Under the pieces are notes generated by a model. It did not search any database and was not told where the DNA came from. It worked only from the letters and a program-made list of their open reading frames with translations. Shown one piece after another: positions 18,001-26,416 of a stretch of DNA of 64,000 bases. A program made the translations under genes and the position numbers. The stretch's first letter is position 1; every line of letters starts with the position of its first letter. The stretch is taken from the NCBI GenBank assembly GCA_027623995.1, contig JAQBUF010000001.1, positions 1 through 64,000 of the forward strand, given 5' to 3'. The stretch comes from Nitrospirota bacterium (GTDB lineage: Bacteria; Nitrospirota; Nitrospiria; Nitrospirales; UBA8639).

Positions 18001-18318
18001 GGAGATGATCTTAGTTTCTTGGTGGGTATCATTCAGCAATTTTTACAGGATGGTCCCAGGCAGATCTCGGCTATTCGTCAGGCCTTGGAGCGGGCGGATG
18101 CGGATGCGCTCATGAAGGCGGCCCATGGGTTCAAGGGTTGCTGTCGGAATATGGGAGCCCTGCCGTTGGGGGAACTCTGTTTTATCCTGGAACAACACGG
18201 TCATGCCGGCGAAGCGGCGAATGTGGGAGCGTTACTACAGGATGTCGACAAAGAATATTGCCGAGTCCAAGCGGCATTGAGAGGGGAGTTGAAAAATTTG
18301 GCTGCCTTCTCCTCCTAA
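15073..18318 (+). CDS. Hybrid histidine kinase, PAS-PAS-HisKA-HATPase-REC-REC-Hpt part
   Basis: 1081 residues continuing the sensor in frame after TAG 15070. Order: end of the Cache region, transmembrane helix (about 49-69), PAS (about 105-225), PAS (about 235-350), HisKA with [11 protein letters not shown] (H382), HATPase with NAIKF, DTGIGI and GGTGLGL, receiver 1 (D673, LLDMQMPEMNG), receiver 2 (D815, [10 protein letters not shown]) and Hpt (AAHGFKG, H1018). All phosphorelay residues are present. Receiver 2 carries a repeat-derived insert of about 30 residues between the IRRREA helix and [10 protein letters not shown], and a second heptamer insert lies in the receiver-Hpt linker. GTG 15073 has no clear ribosome site, so independent translation is doubtful. 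Confidence 0.85.
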   Translation: MHIRRQTPVLTGYAKMESIPEVPGFHWGILVRRDKDNLLADMQDTEIKLGLVGVAMTFPLVGLLWLIVRRLENSQNIATQALAVAEINETQLVRMAQKNQDLAMRTALILDSAGEGIYGLDLNGITTFVNPAGAQMLGYAPEELVGMPMHATVHHTKADGTSYSREDCPMYAAFKEGTVHHVDNEVLWRKDGTSFSVEYTSTPQRNFSGEVIGAVVTYRDVTERKKIEAKLIDAMILTRGIVDTAADAIITIDEDGKIESYNKAARSLFGYSDGEILGQNISRLMPSPYREEHDGYLARYQQTGEKKFIGTGREVIAQQKDGSTFPVDLSVSEVQMGTRRVFTGIIRDITDRKQAERELVEARDQAYEAVRIKSEFLATMSHEIRTPMNGVLGMTGIFLDSDLNQDQRDCALTVKHSADALLTIINDILDFSKIESGKLDIEIIDFDLRVAIEDVLDLIAPKAQEKGLELVGLVYASVPTAVRGDPGRFRQILLNLVGNAIKFTERGEVVIQVVPESETPEEVFVRIDVMDTGIGISAEAQQRLFQPFSQADGSTTRKYGGTGLGLVICKQLAELMGGTVGVESDVGHGSQFWFTVRLAKQARQRERYDLLANSLAGLRICVVDDNDTNRLLLYHYTTDWGMSCLSAESGSAALALLRDAATRGHPCDLLLLDMQMPEMNGVELARLVKADPGLGGVKMIMVTSLGRRGDATVAREAGVSAYLTKPIQQGQLRECLGLVMDPAAISETPFVTKYTIRENREHIDARILVADDNIVNQKVAVRMVEKLGYRADVVANGIEAVEAVSRLAYDAILMDCQMPEMDGYEATREIRRREALSVKREEANREDSEASSQGRDPLHEIRDTRYERRLPIIAMTANAMQGDREKCLEAGMDDFVSKPVKKDMLEAALARWIPNKDGEALSVKHEAPPERQNPNEELGATSDERQHSSNALPALSEEPHLPPLDSATIESLRELAGDDLSFLVGIIQQFLQDGPRQISAIRQALERADADALMKAAHGFKGCCRNMGALPLGELCFILEQHGHAGEAANVGALLQDVDKEYCRVQAALRGELKNLAAFSS
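17568..17683 (+). repeat. In-frame palindromic/heptamer element in receiver domain (copy A)
   Basis: Starts with heptamers GTGAAGC, GTTAAGC, GTGAAGC, GTGAAGA and ends with CGAGATACGAGATACGAGAT units. CGTGAAGAGG (17590-17599) and CCTCTTCACG (17641-17650) are exact complements and would form a hairpin. The element is read in frame and adds about 30 residues in the loop before the [10 protein letters not shown] strand of the receiver. The second heptamer is GTTAAGC, which turns the TGA that a perfect array would give into TTA. A shorter heptamer array follows at about 17826-17853 in the linker to Hpt. Confidence 0.8.
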
Positions 18319-18459
18319 GACCGTGATGCTACTCTGAAAGCTTGTTGGTTCTGGCTTCAGGGAATATCGGATCATACAGAATACATGGTTCTCCTATACT
18401 CCCATCCAATCTGAAGACAGGGAACTTCTGGCCACTACCTCTCCTTCCTGCGAGAATCC

Positions 18460-18590
18460 TTTCTGCTGTAGCCGCACGATCTCATCGTGCCCTCTTCCCA
18501 CGCCTCATGGGCACTGATGTCTGGACGAGGCAGCATCCCTTCGACCGGGGCTCAGGGCAGGAAGATGCTGCAGCTACAGGAAAGACTTGA
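18460..18590. repeat. REP-like element with CTGTAGC/GCTACAG ends, copy 1
   Basis: A 131-bp unit repeated almost identically at 18628-18760. It starts TTCTGCTGTAGCC, contains the hairpin GCACGAT-CTC-ATCGTGC and ends GATGCTGCAGCTACAGG; CTGTAGC (18466-18472) and GCTACAG (18573-18579) are inverted. It lies in the gap after the first hybrid kinase. A related shorter copy is at 54231-54324. Confidence 0.75.
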
Positions 18591-18627
18591 CCACGCGATG
18601 TGGTCGAAAGGGGGGAGAAGAGGCGCA

Positions 18628-18760
18628 TTTCTGCTGTAGCCCGCACGATCTCATCGTGCCCTCTTCCCACGCCGCATGGGCACTGATGTCTGGACGAGGC
18701 AGCATCCCTTCGACGGGGGGCTCAGGACAGGAAGATGCTGCAGCTACAGGAAAGACTTGA
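18628..18760. repeat. REP-like element with CTGTAGC/GCTACAG ends, copy 2
   Basis: Direct repeat of 18460-18590 after a 37-base spacer, with only a few differences (CCGCACG for CGCACG, one extra G in the GGGG run). The tandem arrangement suggests local duplication. No coding potential is apparent in 18319-18815. Confidence 0.75.
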
Positions 18761-18814
18761 CGACCAGATTCGGGCTAAAAGGCGAGGTGAAATAACCCAT
18801 GAAGGCTGCCATTT

Positions 18815-18875
18815 AATTATTGGCACCTGATCGTCTTGTGCTGCCAGAACCCTAAATTCTGTATGACCAGAAATA
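18815..18875. repeat. 61-bp dispersed repeat, copy 2
   Basis: Second copy of the repeat at 13517-13577, same orientation and no gaps. Downstream of it up to about 19110 no gene is recognisable. Confidence 0.7.
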
Positions 18876-19111
18876 TGTGCGACGGGTTGTCTCCTTCCTC
18901 GGTTTTCTCCAATTTCGGTCCCATTTTTCAGTTTCCCTTCATTTCTCAAGATACGATTTCGAAAATTTTCCAACTGTCTCTGATGGAGGGATGTGTGTCC
19001 AGAATGGAGCTTGTGCGTCCTTCATACTGCATTTGGGTTCTGTTTCATGGGCATTCGTTTTTCATGCCTGTGACCAAGCGGGACATGTGCCTTGCAAAAA
19101 GGGAACGTTTT

Positions 19112-19438
19112 GAGGCGACGAGGGAAATCAGAAGCCGTGAAGCGTGAAGCGTGAAGCGTGAAGCGTGAAGCGTGAAGCGTGAAGCGGAAAACAGTGAAGA
19201 TGGTGAAAAAGTTTCCGAACAACTAGATACGAGATACGAGCGACGCGATACGCTTCACGTCCCCATCATTGCGATGACCGCAAATGCGATGAAAGAGGAT
19301 CGTGAAAAATGTTTAGAGGCTGGAATGGATGATTTTGTGTCAAAGCCCGTGAAGGTGGAAGATTTAGACGCGGTCCTGACACGTTGGGTTCAGTCTGCAC
19401 CTGTACATTCCGAAACCATTGTAGAGGTGGTGAAATAA
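19112..19438 (+). pseudogene. Broken receiver (REC) domain, 3' half
   Basis: Only the second half of a receiver domain: FEATREIRS, then the repeat insert, then [31 protein letters not shown], with the conserved Thr/Ala and Lys of the active-site surroundings. The phosphoacceptor Asp half is missing (unrelated sequence upstream of about 19112), and two TGA codons (19145 and 19166) in the heptamer array break the same frame. It is closely similar to receiver 2 of the kinases at 15073 and 20331, so it is a remnant of a third hybrid kinase. From GTG 19172 a short piece to 19438 stays open. Confidence 0.75.
19137..19185 (+). repeat. Tandem heptamer array (GTGAAGC)7
   Basis: Seven perfect copies of GTGAAGC in a row. 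Because 7 is not a multiple of 3, the array cycles through the frames and gives TGA every 21 bases, at 19145 and 19166 in the receiver frame. In the two kinases with intact receivers the equivalent position is changed to GTTAAGC or GTTACGC. CGTGAAGCG here is complementary to CGCTTCACG at 19251-19259. Confidence 0.9.
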
Positions 19439-19499
19439 TGGGCAATCTCTGAAGGCGTTTCAGCTCGTACATAACTAAGAATAAGAGAAGAAAGAACTC

Positions 19500-19907
19500 A
19501 TGAGCGAGAATGTTCTGCAACAGGACAATTCCTTATTGGCGGCTGACCCTCCATTGGATAGAGCCACGTTAGACGGGTTGATGGAATTGGGTGACGGGGA
19601 TCCCTCATTTTTGATCGAAGTGATTCAGCAATTTCTCCAAGATGCCCCAGATCATCTCAAGGCGATTCAACAATCGGTGGCTGATGGGAATGCCGATGCG
19701 TTAATGAAGGCGGCCCATGGGTTCAAAGGGAGCTGTCGAAACATGGGCGCACTCCCGCTTGGTGAGGTCTGTCTTGCTCTAGAGCAAAAAGGGCATGCAG
19801 GTGAATTAGAACATGTGGAGGATCTTGTCCCTGCCCTGGAGCGTGAAGGACTACGAGCTCAAGTGGCGTTAGAGCACGAGCTTTCACTATTGACAGCTGC
19901 TTCTTAA
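19500..19907 (+). CDS. Stand-alone Hpt domain protein
   Basis: A 135-residue histidine phosphotransfer protein. The four-helix Hpt core runs from about residue 20 to 125 with the phosphosite AAHGFKGSCRNMGALPLGE (His in HGFKG) and a downstream helix LALEQKGHAGE. It closely resembles the Hpt domain at the end of the 15073-18318 kinase. It directly follows the broken receiver, so it may be the detached Hpt tail of the same lost hybrid kinase, kept as a separate gene with its own ATG. It could serve as a free phosphorelay shuttle for the neighbouring hybrid kinases (inference). Confidence 0.8.
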   Translation: MSENVLQQDNSLLAADPPLDRATLDGLMELGDGDPSFLIEVIQQFLQDAPDHLKAIQQSVADGNADALMKAAHGFKGSCRNMGALPLGEVCLALEQKGHAGELEHVEDLVPALEREGLRAQVALEHELSLLTAAS

Positions 19908-20137
19908 GTTGTACTCTGCCGTCGCCCGATTTGTTAGTTCGCGGGGTGACAAAAAAATCTTGCGTGAATTTTTCTTCGTTCCTTCATCCAGGTTATTCTC
20001 CCTCAATACCTTCCCTGAACTGACCGAATAAAACCATGAAGAACTTACTCAACTTTCTATGGACGGAGACGATTGCTCCTGTTCCTCCCTCGTGTTCTCT
20101 TTAACAGTTTTTGATCCATCTCGTCTTACGAGGTGGA

Positions 20138-20299
20138 TATGTTTATGTCATGGTTTGCACCTACGCCCCTTGCGCCAGATTTATTCGATTGGCTCAAGAG
20201 TCTGGCCTGAATGTGCTGTTTCTCAATGTGTCCTTTGTCGGGAGTATACCTTTGGCTACGGAATTGGGAACTCGTGCGGTTTCGGTCATTGTGACATAA
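20138..20299 (+). pseudogene. Fragment of a periplasmic ABC substrate-binding protein (Leu/Ile/Val type)
   Basis: About 53 residues resemble the middle of a type 1 periplasmic binding protein of branched-chain amino-acid transporters: VCTYAPCARFIRLAQESGLN and LFLNVSFVGSIPLATELG, ending at TAA 20297-20299 where the family normally continues (GVIVTQVVP). No signal peptide or other domains are nearby. It lies directly upstream of the second hybrid kinase and is probably a relic. The remainder of 19908-20330 shows nothing recognisable. Confidence 0.5.
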
Positions 20300-20330
20300 G
20301 CAGAAATCACCACAACTGAACCTTAAGTCC

Positions 20331-23300
20331 ATGAAAATATTTTCAGAAAAACAGCGAATCCTGATGATGGTCTGGGGCCTGGTTGGGTTGAGTTTTGTGG
20401 CGGTCGTGGGGACGATCGGCCTGATGGGGTGGAGCGTTACTGATATAAAAACTGAACGGGTGAAATATGCAGAGCAGGAGAGTGGACAAAGCAGAATTTC
20501 AAATAGTTTGGCCAAACAAATCCCTGGACTTCGTATTCAATTAGAAGACTTGCTCAACCCAGAAATCCCGCCTTCCCATTCACCAGAGTGGTTAGACGAA
20601 TATAAAGAGTCCCTTTCCAGTTATGCTGGGACGGTTCAAGAGGGAGTCTTTGAACGAGCCTTGATGCAGTTAAGCCTTGGTATCTCGGAGTTAGAAGATT
20701 TACAGAAGAAAGCTTTGGCGTGGCGACAAGAATATGATGCGGTGAGTGATGATCTTAGGAAGCAACGCACGTTGAAGAATGTTCGGCAGAAGATTGGTGT
20801 TGTCCGAGGTGCCGTGAATAGTTTAGAGGGGAGCACCCGCCTCCGCCAGGCCATGCTCTTACGTCAATGGCGATCGGCTACACCCGAAAATCTTCCCTCT
20901 TTGGCTCAGTCTTTGCTAGAAGATCAGGCCAACGGTCAACAGCAGATCCTTCGTGAACTAAGGGTCGAATTGGCTGATTTTGCCAGGCTGGTCGAAGTCT
21001 TAGCCGGCGAGGATGCCTTGGATCGGTTGAGTGATCTCAAAGATAACCAATTAACGCCGGCTCTTGATCGACTTGACCGACAATTGAAATTTTTATCCTC
21101 AGAAGTCCCAGATCAATTTCCTTCGGGTCTTCAATTCTATGAAGCAATTTTTGGTCAAGGTTATGTCGTGGATCAAGCTCACCACACCGTGTTGCTGGGA
21201 ACGGGAGGGCTATTTTCGCTCCGGGAACGACATTTAACACTGCTGCAAGCACGACAGATTCTCCTTGAGGGTATTCAACGACTCTTTGGCGAAATTGACG
21301 ATATTCAAAAGGGTTTTGCTTTGGTAGGACAGGGACAAGCTCAAGCCATTACGCATGATGTGGAACAGGGGCTTCGTGAGCGTTGGAATGATCTCCTGAA
21401 TTTTAGTGGCATCATTGGGATGGGATTTTTGGTCTTGGCCTGGCTCATTTCCAAACGGATTCAAGCTCAGGTGACCACGATGCAGATGGCTCAGCAAGAA
21501 TCAGAGCGGAGTTTCCAAGAGTCACAACGATTGCTTGCAGAATTACAAGCAGCCACTTGTGCCATGGTCACGCTTCACCGTCGCCAAAAACTTATTTTAA
21601 AATCTGCAGGTGAAGGCATTTATGGAGTTGATCTTGAGGGGTGTGCCACGTTTGTAAACCCGGCGGCGGCTGAACTCTTGGGATATGGGCATGAAGAATT
21701 GATCGGATTTCCCATGCATGTGCGAATACATTATGCCTATGCCGATGGATCAGAATATTCGACTGTTGGATGCCCCCTTTGTGAGAGGTGGAAGGATGGG
21801 ATTGCTCATCATGTGGATGATGAGGTGTTGTGGAGAAAAGATGGTACGTTTTTTCCCGTGGAATATACCAGCACTCCCATTCGAGATGAGTCCCGTCAGG
21901 TAGTGGGAGCGGTCGTGACATTTCAGGATATCACTGCACGTAAAAAATCCGAGCGAGAGTTGAAGAAAGGCGCGGAGGAGTTGGGCGAGAAGAATCAAGA
22001 ACTCCAACAGGCGCATGACCAAGCGCTGGCTGCCGCTCTGGCCAAGTCTGAATTTCTGGCAACCATGAGCCATGAAATCCGGACGCCGATGAATGGCGTC
22101 TTGGGCATGACCGGATTACTTCTGGACACCGAGCTTGATGGTCATCAACGAGAATTAGCGGGAACCGTTCAGTCTTCTGGGCAGGCCCTACTGACCATTA
22201 TCAACGATATCTTGGACTTTTCTAAAATTGAAGCTGGAAAATTGGACATTGAAGTGATTGACTTTGATCTTCGGACGATGTTGGACCACGTCCTCGATTT
22301 ACTCGCTGAAAAGGCTTACGGCAAGGGGTTGGAATTAGTGGGCCTTGTGACCGCAGATATTCCATATACTCTTCAAGGTGACCCAGGTCGTATTCGCCAA
22401 GTCTTGACCAATATTGTCGGCAATGCGGTGAAATTTACAAAACACGGTGAGGTCGTCATTCAGGTGAGTCAACTCTCCGCGACTGCTGATAATGTGGTGG
22501 TGAAATTTGATGTGAAGGATACAGGAATCGGGATTGCCCCCGAGGCTCATGATCGAATGTTTCAGTCGTTCTCTCAAGCGGATGGGTCAACATCTCGAAA
22601 ATTTGGAGGGACTGGACTGGGATTGGCGATTTCAAAACAGCTCGTGGAATTGATGGGTGGAGAGATTGGGTTTTCCAGCGAACCCGGATCTGGAAGTCAT
22701 TTCTGGTTTTCCTTATCGCTCCCTTATGCACCTGGTGACACTTCCCATGGCAAAGGCTCTCGGAACAATTTACAAGGACTTCATCTCTGCTGTGTGGATG
22801 AAAATACCGCCAGCCTTCACGCCTTGGTCCATCACACGGAGGCCTGGGGAATGCGTACCTCAGCGGTGCGCAGTGGTGAGGACGCTGTGGCCATGATTCG
22901 GTCAATGGCAGAAACACAAGATCCCTTTGATGTTGTGTTGTGTGACCTTCATGGAAACGGGATGAATAGTATTGATTTGGCACAGTGCCTCAAAGAGGAT
23001 ATGGCGGGTCAGACCCCGCCCCTTGTTCTCTTAACCGCCTTTTGTCAACGGGGCGATGCGCAAGATGCTCAAGAACAGGGGTTTGCAGCCTGCCTCACCA
23101 AACCTATTCATGAGGCCCAGCTCTATAAAGTCTTATGTGGGGTGATGGGTATGGAAATGAACGTTTCATCTGAACCAGGGAGTTCTGGCTCCACTGTGGT
23201 GATGCAGTATAACCTGGCTGAAGCCGAGCGACGATCGCAAAGAAAAATTCTCTTAGCCGAGGATAACATCGTGAATCAAAGGGTGGCAGTCCTCATGCTA

Positions 23301-24134
23301 AAAAAACTTGGATATTATGCAGATATCGTCGCGAATGGGGAGGAGGCCGTCGAAGCCCTTGGGCGGATTTCTTATGACGTGGTATTGATGGACTGTCAAA
23401 TGCCAGAAATGGACGGATTCGAGGCGACGCGGGCGATTCGAAGACGTGAAGCGTTACGCGTGAAGCGTGAAGCGGAATACAGTGAAGATGGTGAAATAGT
23501 TTCCGAACAACTAGATACAAGATACGAACGACGAGATACGCTTCACGTCCCCATCATCGCCATGACCGCAAATGCGATGAAAGGCGATCGAGAGCAATGT
23601 TTGGACGCGGGGATGGATGATTTTATTTCCAAGCCTGTGAAAGTGGAACATCTCGATGCTGTGTTGAAATATTGGCTTGCTGACGAGAGTGAACAAGTTT
23701 CGTTTCAGCCTCTTCACGAGCATACTCATTTGGCACAGGAAGAAAATATCGATGTTGAGATTGAGGCTGTCGCAGTGCTAGATGAGCCCACAATGGCGGA
23801 ATTGCGGGATCTTGCCGGTGATGACCCGGCTTTTCTCCTTGACCTGATCCAGGAATTCGTGACCCGATCGATTGCATTGGTGGAACAGGTTCAACATGCG
23901 AAGGATCAAGGCGATCTCCAGACGCTCACGGTGGCGGCGCATACCTTAAAAGGCAGTGCCAAAAATATTGGTGCCATGCGTCTTGGGGAAGAATGCTCGG
24001 ATTTAGAAATACTGGGGCGGCAAGCGCAGTGGGAGGCCATTCCTGAAAAAATAGACCATGTGCGGCAAGCATTTACACAAGCAGAAGCGGCCTTACAGAA
24101 GGAAGCCGAGGCGCTGTCTTCTGCCCAACCTTGA
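20331..24134 (+). CDS. Hybrid histidine kinase (PAS-HisKA-HATPase-REC-REC-Hpt)
   Basis: An intact 1267-residue membrane sensor kinase. First transmembrane helix about 10-32, long periplasmic helical region (about 35-355), second helix about 357-375, then PAS (about 415-535), HisKA with [11 protein letters not shown] (H581), HATPase with NAVKF, DTGIGI and GGTGLGL, receiver 1 (D872, [12 protein letters not shown], atypical after the Asp), receiver 2 (D1021, [10 protein letters not shown]) and Hpt (AAHTLKG, H1204). The PAS carries the same [15 protein letters not shown] pattern as in the neighbouring kinase. Receiver 2 holds a repeat-derived in-frame insert of about 30 residues. The input signal is unknown; no output regulator is adjacent. 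Confidence 0.92.
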   Translation: MKIFSEKQRILMMVWGLVGLSFVAVVGTIGLMGWSVTDIKTERVKYAEQESGQSRISNSLAKQIPGLRIQLEDLLNPEIPPSHSPEWLDEYKESLSSYAGTVQEGVFERALMQLSLGISELEDLQKKALAWRQEYDAVSDDLRKQRTLKNVRQKIGVVRGAVNSLEGSTRLRQAMLLRQWRSATPENLPSLAQSLLEDQANGQQQILRELRVELADFARLVEVLAGEDALDRLSDLKDNQLTPALDRLDRQLKFLSSEVPDQFPSGLQFYEAIFGQGYVVDQAHHTVLLGTGGLFSLRERHLTLLQARQILLEGIQRLFGEIDDIQKGFALVGQGQAQAITHDVEQGLRERWNDLLNFSGIIGMGFLVLAWLISKRIQAQVTTMQMAQQESERSFQESQRLLAELQAATCAMVTLHRRQKLILKSAGEGIYGVDLEGCATFVNPAAAELLGYGHEELIGFPMHVRIHYAYADGSEYSTVGCPLCERWKDGIAHHVDDEVLWRKDGTFFPVEYTSTPIRDESRQVVGAVVTFQDITARKKSERELKKGAEELGEKNQELQQAHDQALAAALAKSEFLATMSHEIRTPMNGVLGMTGLLLDTELDGHQRELAGTVQSSGQALLTIINDILDFSKIEAGKLDIEVIDFDLRTMLDHVLDLLAEKAYGKGLELVGLVTADIPYTLQGDPGRIRQVLTNIVGNAVKFTKHGEVVIQVSQLSATADNVVVKFDVKDTGIGIAPEAHDRMFQSFSQADGSTSRKFGGTGLGLAISKQLVELMGGEIGFSSEPGSGSHFWFSLSLPYAPGDTSHGKGSRNNLQGLHLCCVDENTASLHALVHHTEAWGMRTSAVRSGEDAVAMIRSMAETQDPFDVVLCDLHGNGMNSIDLAQCLKEDMAGQTPPLVLLTAFCQRGDAQDAQEQGFAACLTKPIHEAQLYKVLCGVMGMEMNVSSEPGSSGSTVVMQYNLAEAERRSQRKILLAEDNIVNQRVAVLMLKKLGYYADIVANGEEAVEALGRISYDVVLMDCQMPEMDGFEATRAIRRREALRVKREAEYSEDGEIVSEQLDTRYERRDTLHVPIIAMTANAMKGDREQCLDAGMDDFISKPVKVEHLDAVLKYWLADESEQVSFQPLHEHTHLAQEENIDVEIEAVAVLDEPTMAELRDLAGDDPAFLLDLIQEFVTRSIALVEQVQHAKDQGDLQTLTVAAHTLKGSAKNIGAMRLGEECSDLEILGRQAQWEAIPEKIDHVRQAFTQAEAALQKEAEALSSAQP
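23444..23548 (+). repeat. In-frame palindromic/heptamer element in receiver domain (copy C)
   Basis: Begins ACGTGAAGCG (23444-23453) and ends with its exact complement CGCTTCACGT (23539-23548). Heptamers GTGAAGC, GTTACGC, GTGAAGC, GTGAAGC are followed by a spacer very like that of the broken copy at 19186-19260 and by ACAAGATACGAACGACGAG. It is read through in frame, inside receiver 2 at the same place as copy A. Confidence 0.8.
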
Positions 24135-24138
24135 CGAT

Positions 24139-24501
24139 CTATCCACGCCGAGCATTGCGCCACCATTGTGCCAGGAACGCTAACACTTGGTGAAAAATGT
24201 TTCGTGATTCAGGGTCTTTATGCTCATCCCAGATTTCTTGATTCCCTAAGTATTGTTCTCCTCGAAAGTGAAGACGAGTACGCAGTTGGGTATACCCTCG
24301 TTCATGTAATTGGGTGACGAGGTTGGCTATTGCGGCTGGTTCGGTGGGTTGCCTTTCGGCTTCAAGCAGGAATTTCTCGTATCGAAAGATGGCTTGGAAA
24401 TAGCCATCGTGTTGTCGCATGTCGGCCTGTCGACTAAACCCGCGGTCTAGATTATCGACTCCTGCAACTTGATAAATATTTGGTTGAGAATCCGATTTCA
24501 T
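24139..24501 (-). CDS. Hypothetical protein (120 aa)
   Basis: Not recognised. A soluble, helix-rich, charged protein with many Gln and Arg (YFQAIFRYEKFLLEAERQ, then LRTRLHFRGEQYLGNQEIWD). There is no signal peptide, Cys pair or known motif. It converges on the hybrid kinase, with 4 bases between stops, and diverges from SulP. Codon use looks like its neighbours, and both ends are well defined (ATG 24501), so it is probably real. Confidence 0.55.
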   Translation of the reverse strand: MKSDSQPNIYQVAGVDNLDRGFSRQADMRQHDGYFQAIFRYEKFLLEAERQPTEPAAIANLVTQLHERGYTQLRTRLHFRGEQYLGNQEIWDEHKDPESRNIFHQVLAFLAQWWRNARRG

Positions 24502-24653
24502 AGCATGTCCTCTGCCTTCCCTCTTCGCGATAAACCATCAACTTTGGCGGCTAATTGTATCATGACTGTCGTTGGTTCTCGAAATGAAGATCCCTGCTAT
24601 AATAACACCAGGCAGGATAACCGAAAAATATCTTTCCGCATTACTTTCCTCTC

Positions 24654-26354
24654 ATGTCACCCTTGAATTCTGATGATAAACCTATGACCCTTATTCATGG
24701 TCTTCACTTCAACAACCTTCGTGGGGATATCTATGGCGGGGTGGTCGCAGCTGTTGTCGCCTTGCCACTGGCCTTAGCGTTTGGAGTGGCTTCGGGAGTG
24801 GGTGCCATCGCTGGTCTGTATGGGGCTATTTTTTTAGGGTTTTTCGCGGCGCTGTTTGGAGGAACTCCAGCGCAAGCTTCAGGCCCGACCGGTCCGATGA
24901 CTGTGGTGGTTGCCGGACTCTTCTCGCTATTGGGAGATGAGCCAGCCTTAGTGTTTACCATTATCATTTTGGGTGGGGGACTTCAGATTTTGTTGGGGTT
25001 TTTCGGGGTGGGACGGTTTATCGCGCTGGTGCCCTATCCGGTAATTTCAGGATTCATGAGTGGGATCGGTGGGATCATTCTGATTTTACAAGTGGGCCCA
25101 CTGATGGGGCATGCCGCCATGAGCGGCGGTGTCCTGCCTAATTTGACCGCGATCCCTGAATTTCTCACTGCTCCCAATGTGCAAGCCCTGATTGCCGGAT
25201 TGATTACGCTTGCCATCGTGTACTTCACCCCACCCGTCATTGGCAACATTGTGCCCCCTCCTTTATTGGCTCTCATTGTTGGTTCACTGGCGATCTTTTA
25301 CTTGTTCCCATCCGTTCCGCTCATTGGTGAAGTACCGGGAGGGTTTCCTTTCCCGATCGTTCCCACGTTGCATATGGATGGTCTGGTGCTCGTGATTGAA
25401 AGTGCCATGGTGTTGGCCCTGCTTGGGAGTATCGATAGCCTGCTGACGTCTTTAGTCGCGGACAACATGACACGGACCCACCATGATTCAAATCGAGAAC
25501 TCATTGGGCAAGGAATTGGCAATATGGTGTCTGGTTTATTTGGAGGATTACCCGGTGCCGGGGCGACGATGCGAACGGTGGCCAATATTCAGACGGGAGG
25601 CCGGACGCCGATTTCCGGGGTCACTATGGCGCTGGTGTTATTGGGAGTGCTGTTGGGCCTGGGGCCACTGGCCGAACAAATTCCCCTTGCCGTTCTGGCG
25701 GGGCTGTTGTTCAAGGTCGGTCTCGACATTATTGATTGGCGATTTTTGCGTCATGTATTTCAAGCGCCCCGTGCGGATGTTGTCATCATGGCTGTGGTGT
25801 TTCTCATTACCGTGTTGGTGGATTTGATCACGGCCGTGGGGGTGGGGATTGTGATGGCGAGTTTACTCTTCGTCAAAGAAATGGCGGATTTGGAATTAGC
25901 CAACTTGCGGGTGATTACGGGAACGTCCGAAGAGGCCCCTCTCTCCAATGCTGAGCAAGCGGTCTTGGATCGAAATAAAGGAAAGATTGTGCTCATTCAT
26001 GTGGATGGCCCCATGAGTTTTGGATCGGCGAAAAATATGGTGCGGCGCTTGGAACGCCTTCCAGAATTGCGCACGTTTCAAAGCGTGGTACTGGATTTAT
26101 CCGATGTGCCGGTAATTGATGGAACCGCAGGGTTAGCGATTGAAGATATGCTGCAGATGATCAAAGCCAATAAGCAGCATTTATTTTTCTCTGGCATGCA
26201 ACCAAAAGTCGCGGAGGTGCTGGAGGGCCTCGGTGTGCTTATTCTCATTCGGCCAGGGCATCGATATGCGTTACGGCTTGATGCGATCCAACATGCCGCG
26301 TATGAGGCGGGCTCTACTCATCCTGATGATCTTCCGAATGACCAAAAGGGGTGA
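24654..26354 (+). CDS. SulP family anion transporter with STAS domain
   Basis: A 566-residue inner-membrane carrier of the SulP family (sulfate, bicarbonate or other anions, often Na+- or H+-coupled). The opening GDIYGGVVAAVVALPLALAFG and GLYGAIFLGFFAALFGGTPAQASGPTG (read as two parts) is the SulP signature, followed by about ten to twelve membrane helices and a C-terminal STAS domain (about 440-550, with VVLDLSDVPVIDGTAGLAIE). The substrate cannot be read; nearby NhaD may point to Na+-coupled bicarbonate uptake, a speculation. ATG 24654 is used; ATG at 24684 is an alternative. Confidence 0.88.
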   Translation: MSPLNSDDKPMTLIHGLHFNNLRGDIYGGVVAAVVALPLALAFGVASGVGAIAGLYGAIFLGFFAALFGGTPAQASGPTGPMTVVVAGLFSLLGDEPALVFTIIILGGGLQILLGFFGVGRFIALVPYPVISGFMSGIGGIILILQVGPLMGHAAMSGGVLPNLTAIPEFLTAPNVQALIAGLITLAIVYFTPPVIGNIVPPPLLALIVGSLAIFYLFPSVPLIGEVPGGFPFPIVPTLHMDGLVLVIESAMVLALLGSIDSLLTSLVADNMTRTHHDSNRELIGQGIGNMVSGLFGGLPGAGATMRTVANIQTGGRTPISGVTMALVLLGVLLGLGPLAEQIPLAVLAGLLFKVGLDIIDWRFLRHVFQAPRADVVIMAVVFLITVLVDLITAVGVGIVMASLLFVKEMADLELANLRVITGTSEEAPLSNAEQAVLDRNKGKIVLIHVDGPMSFGSAKNMVRRLERLPELRTFQSVVLDLSDVPVIDGTAGLAIEDMLQMIKANKQHLFFSGMQPKVAEVLEGLGVLILIRPGHRYALRLDAIQHAAYEAGSTHPDDLPNDQKG

Positions 26355-26416
26355 GTAGATTTTTCTGTGGTTAAGCCTGTGTGTCGTGATGTGGGATCCT
26401 CCAGGTTTTGCTCTGA

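Noticed and set aside
19137-19185. CRISPR array
   Set aside because: The repeats are contiguous 7-mers without spacers and no cas genes are present.
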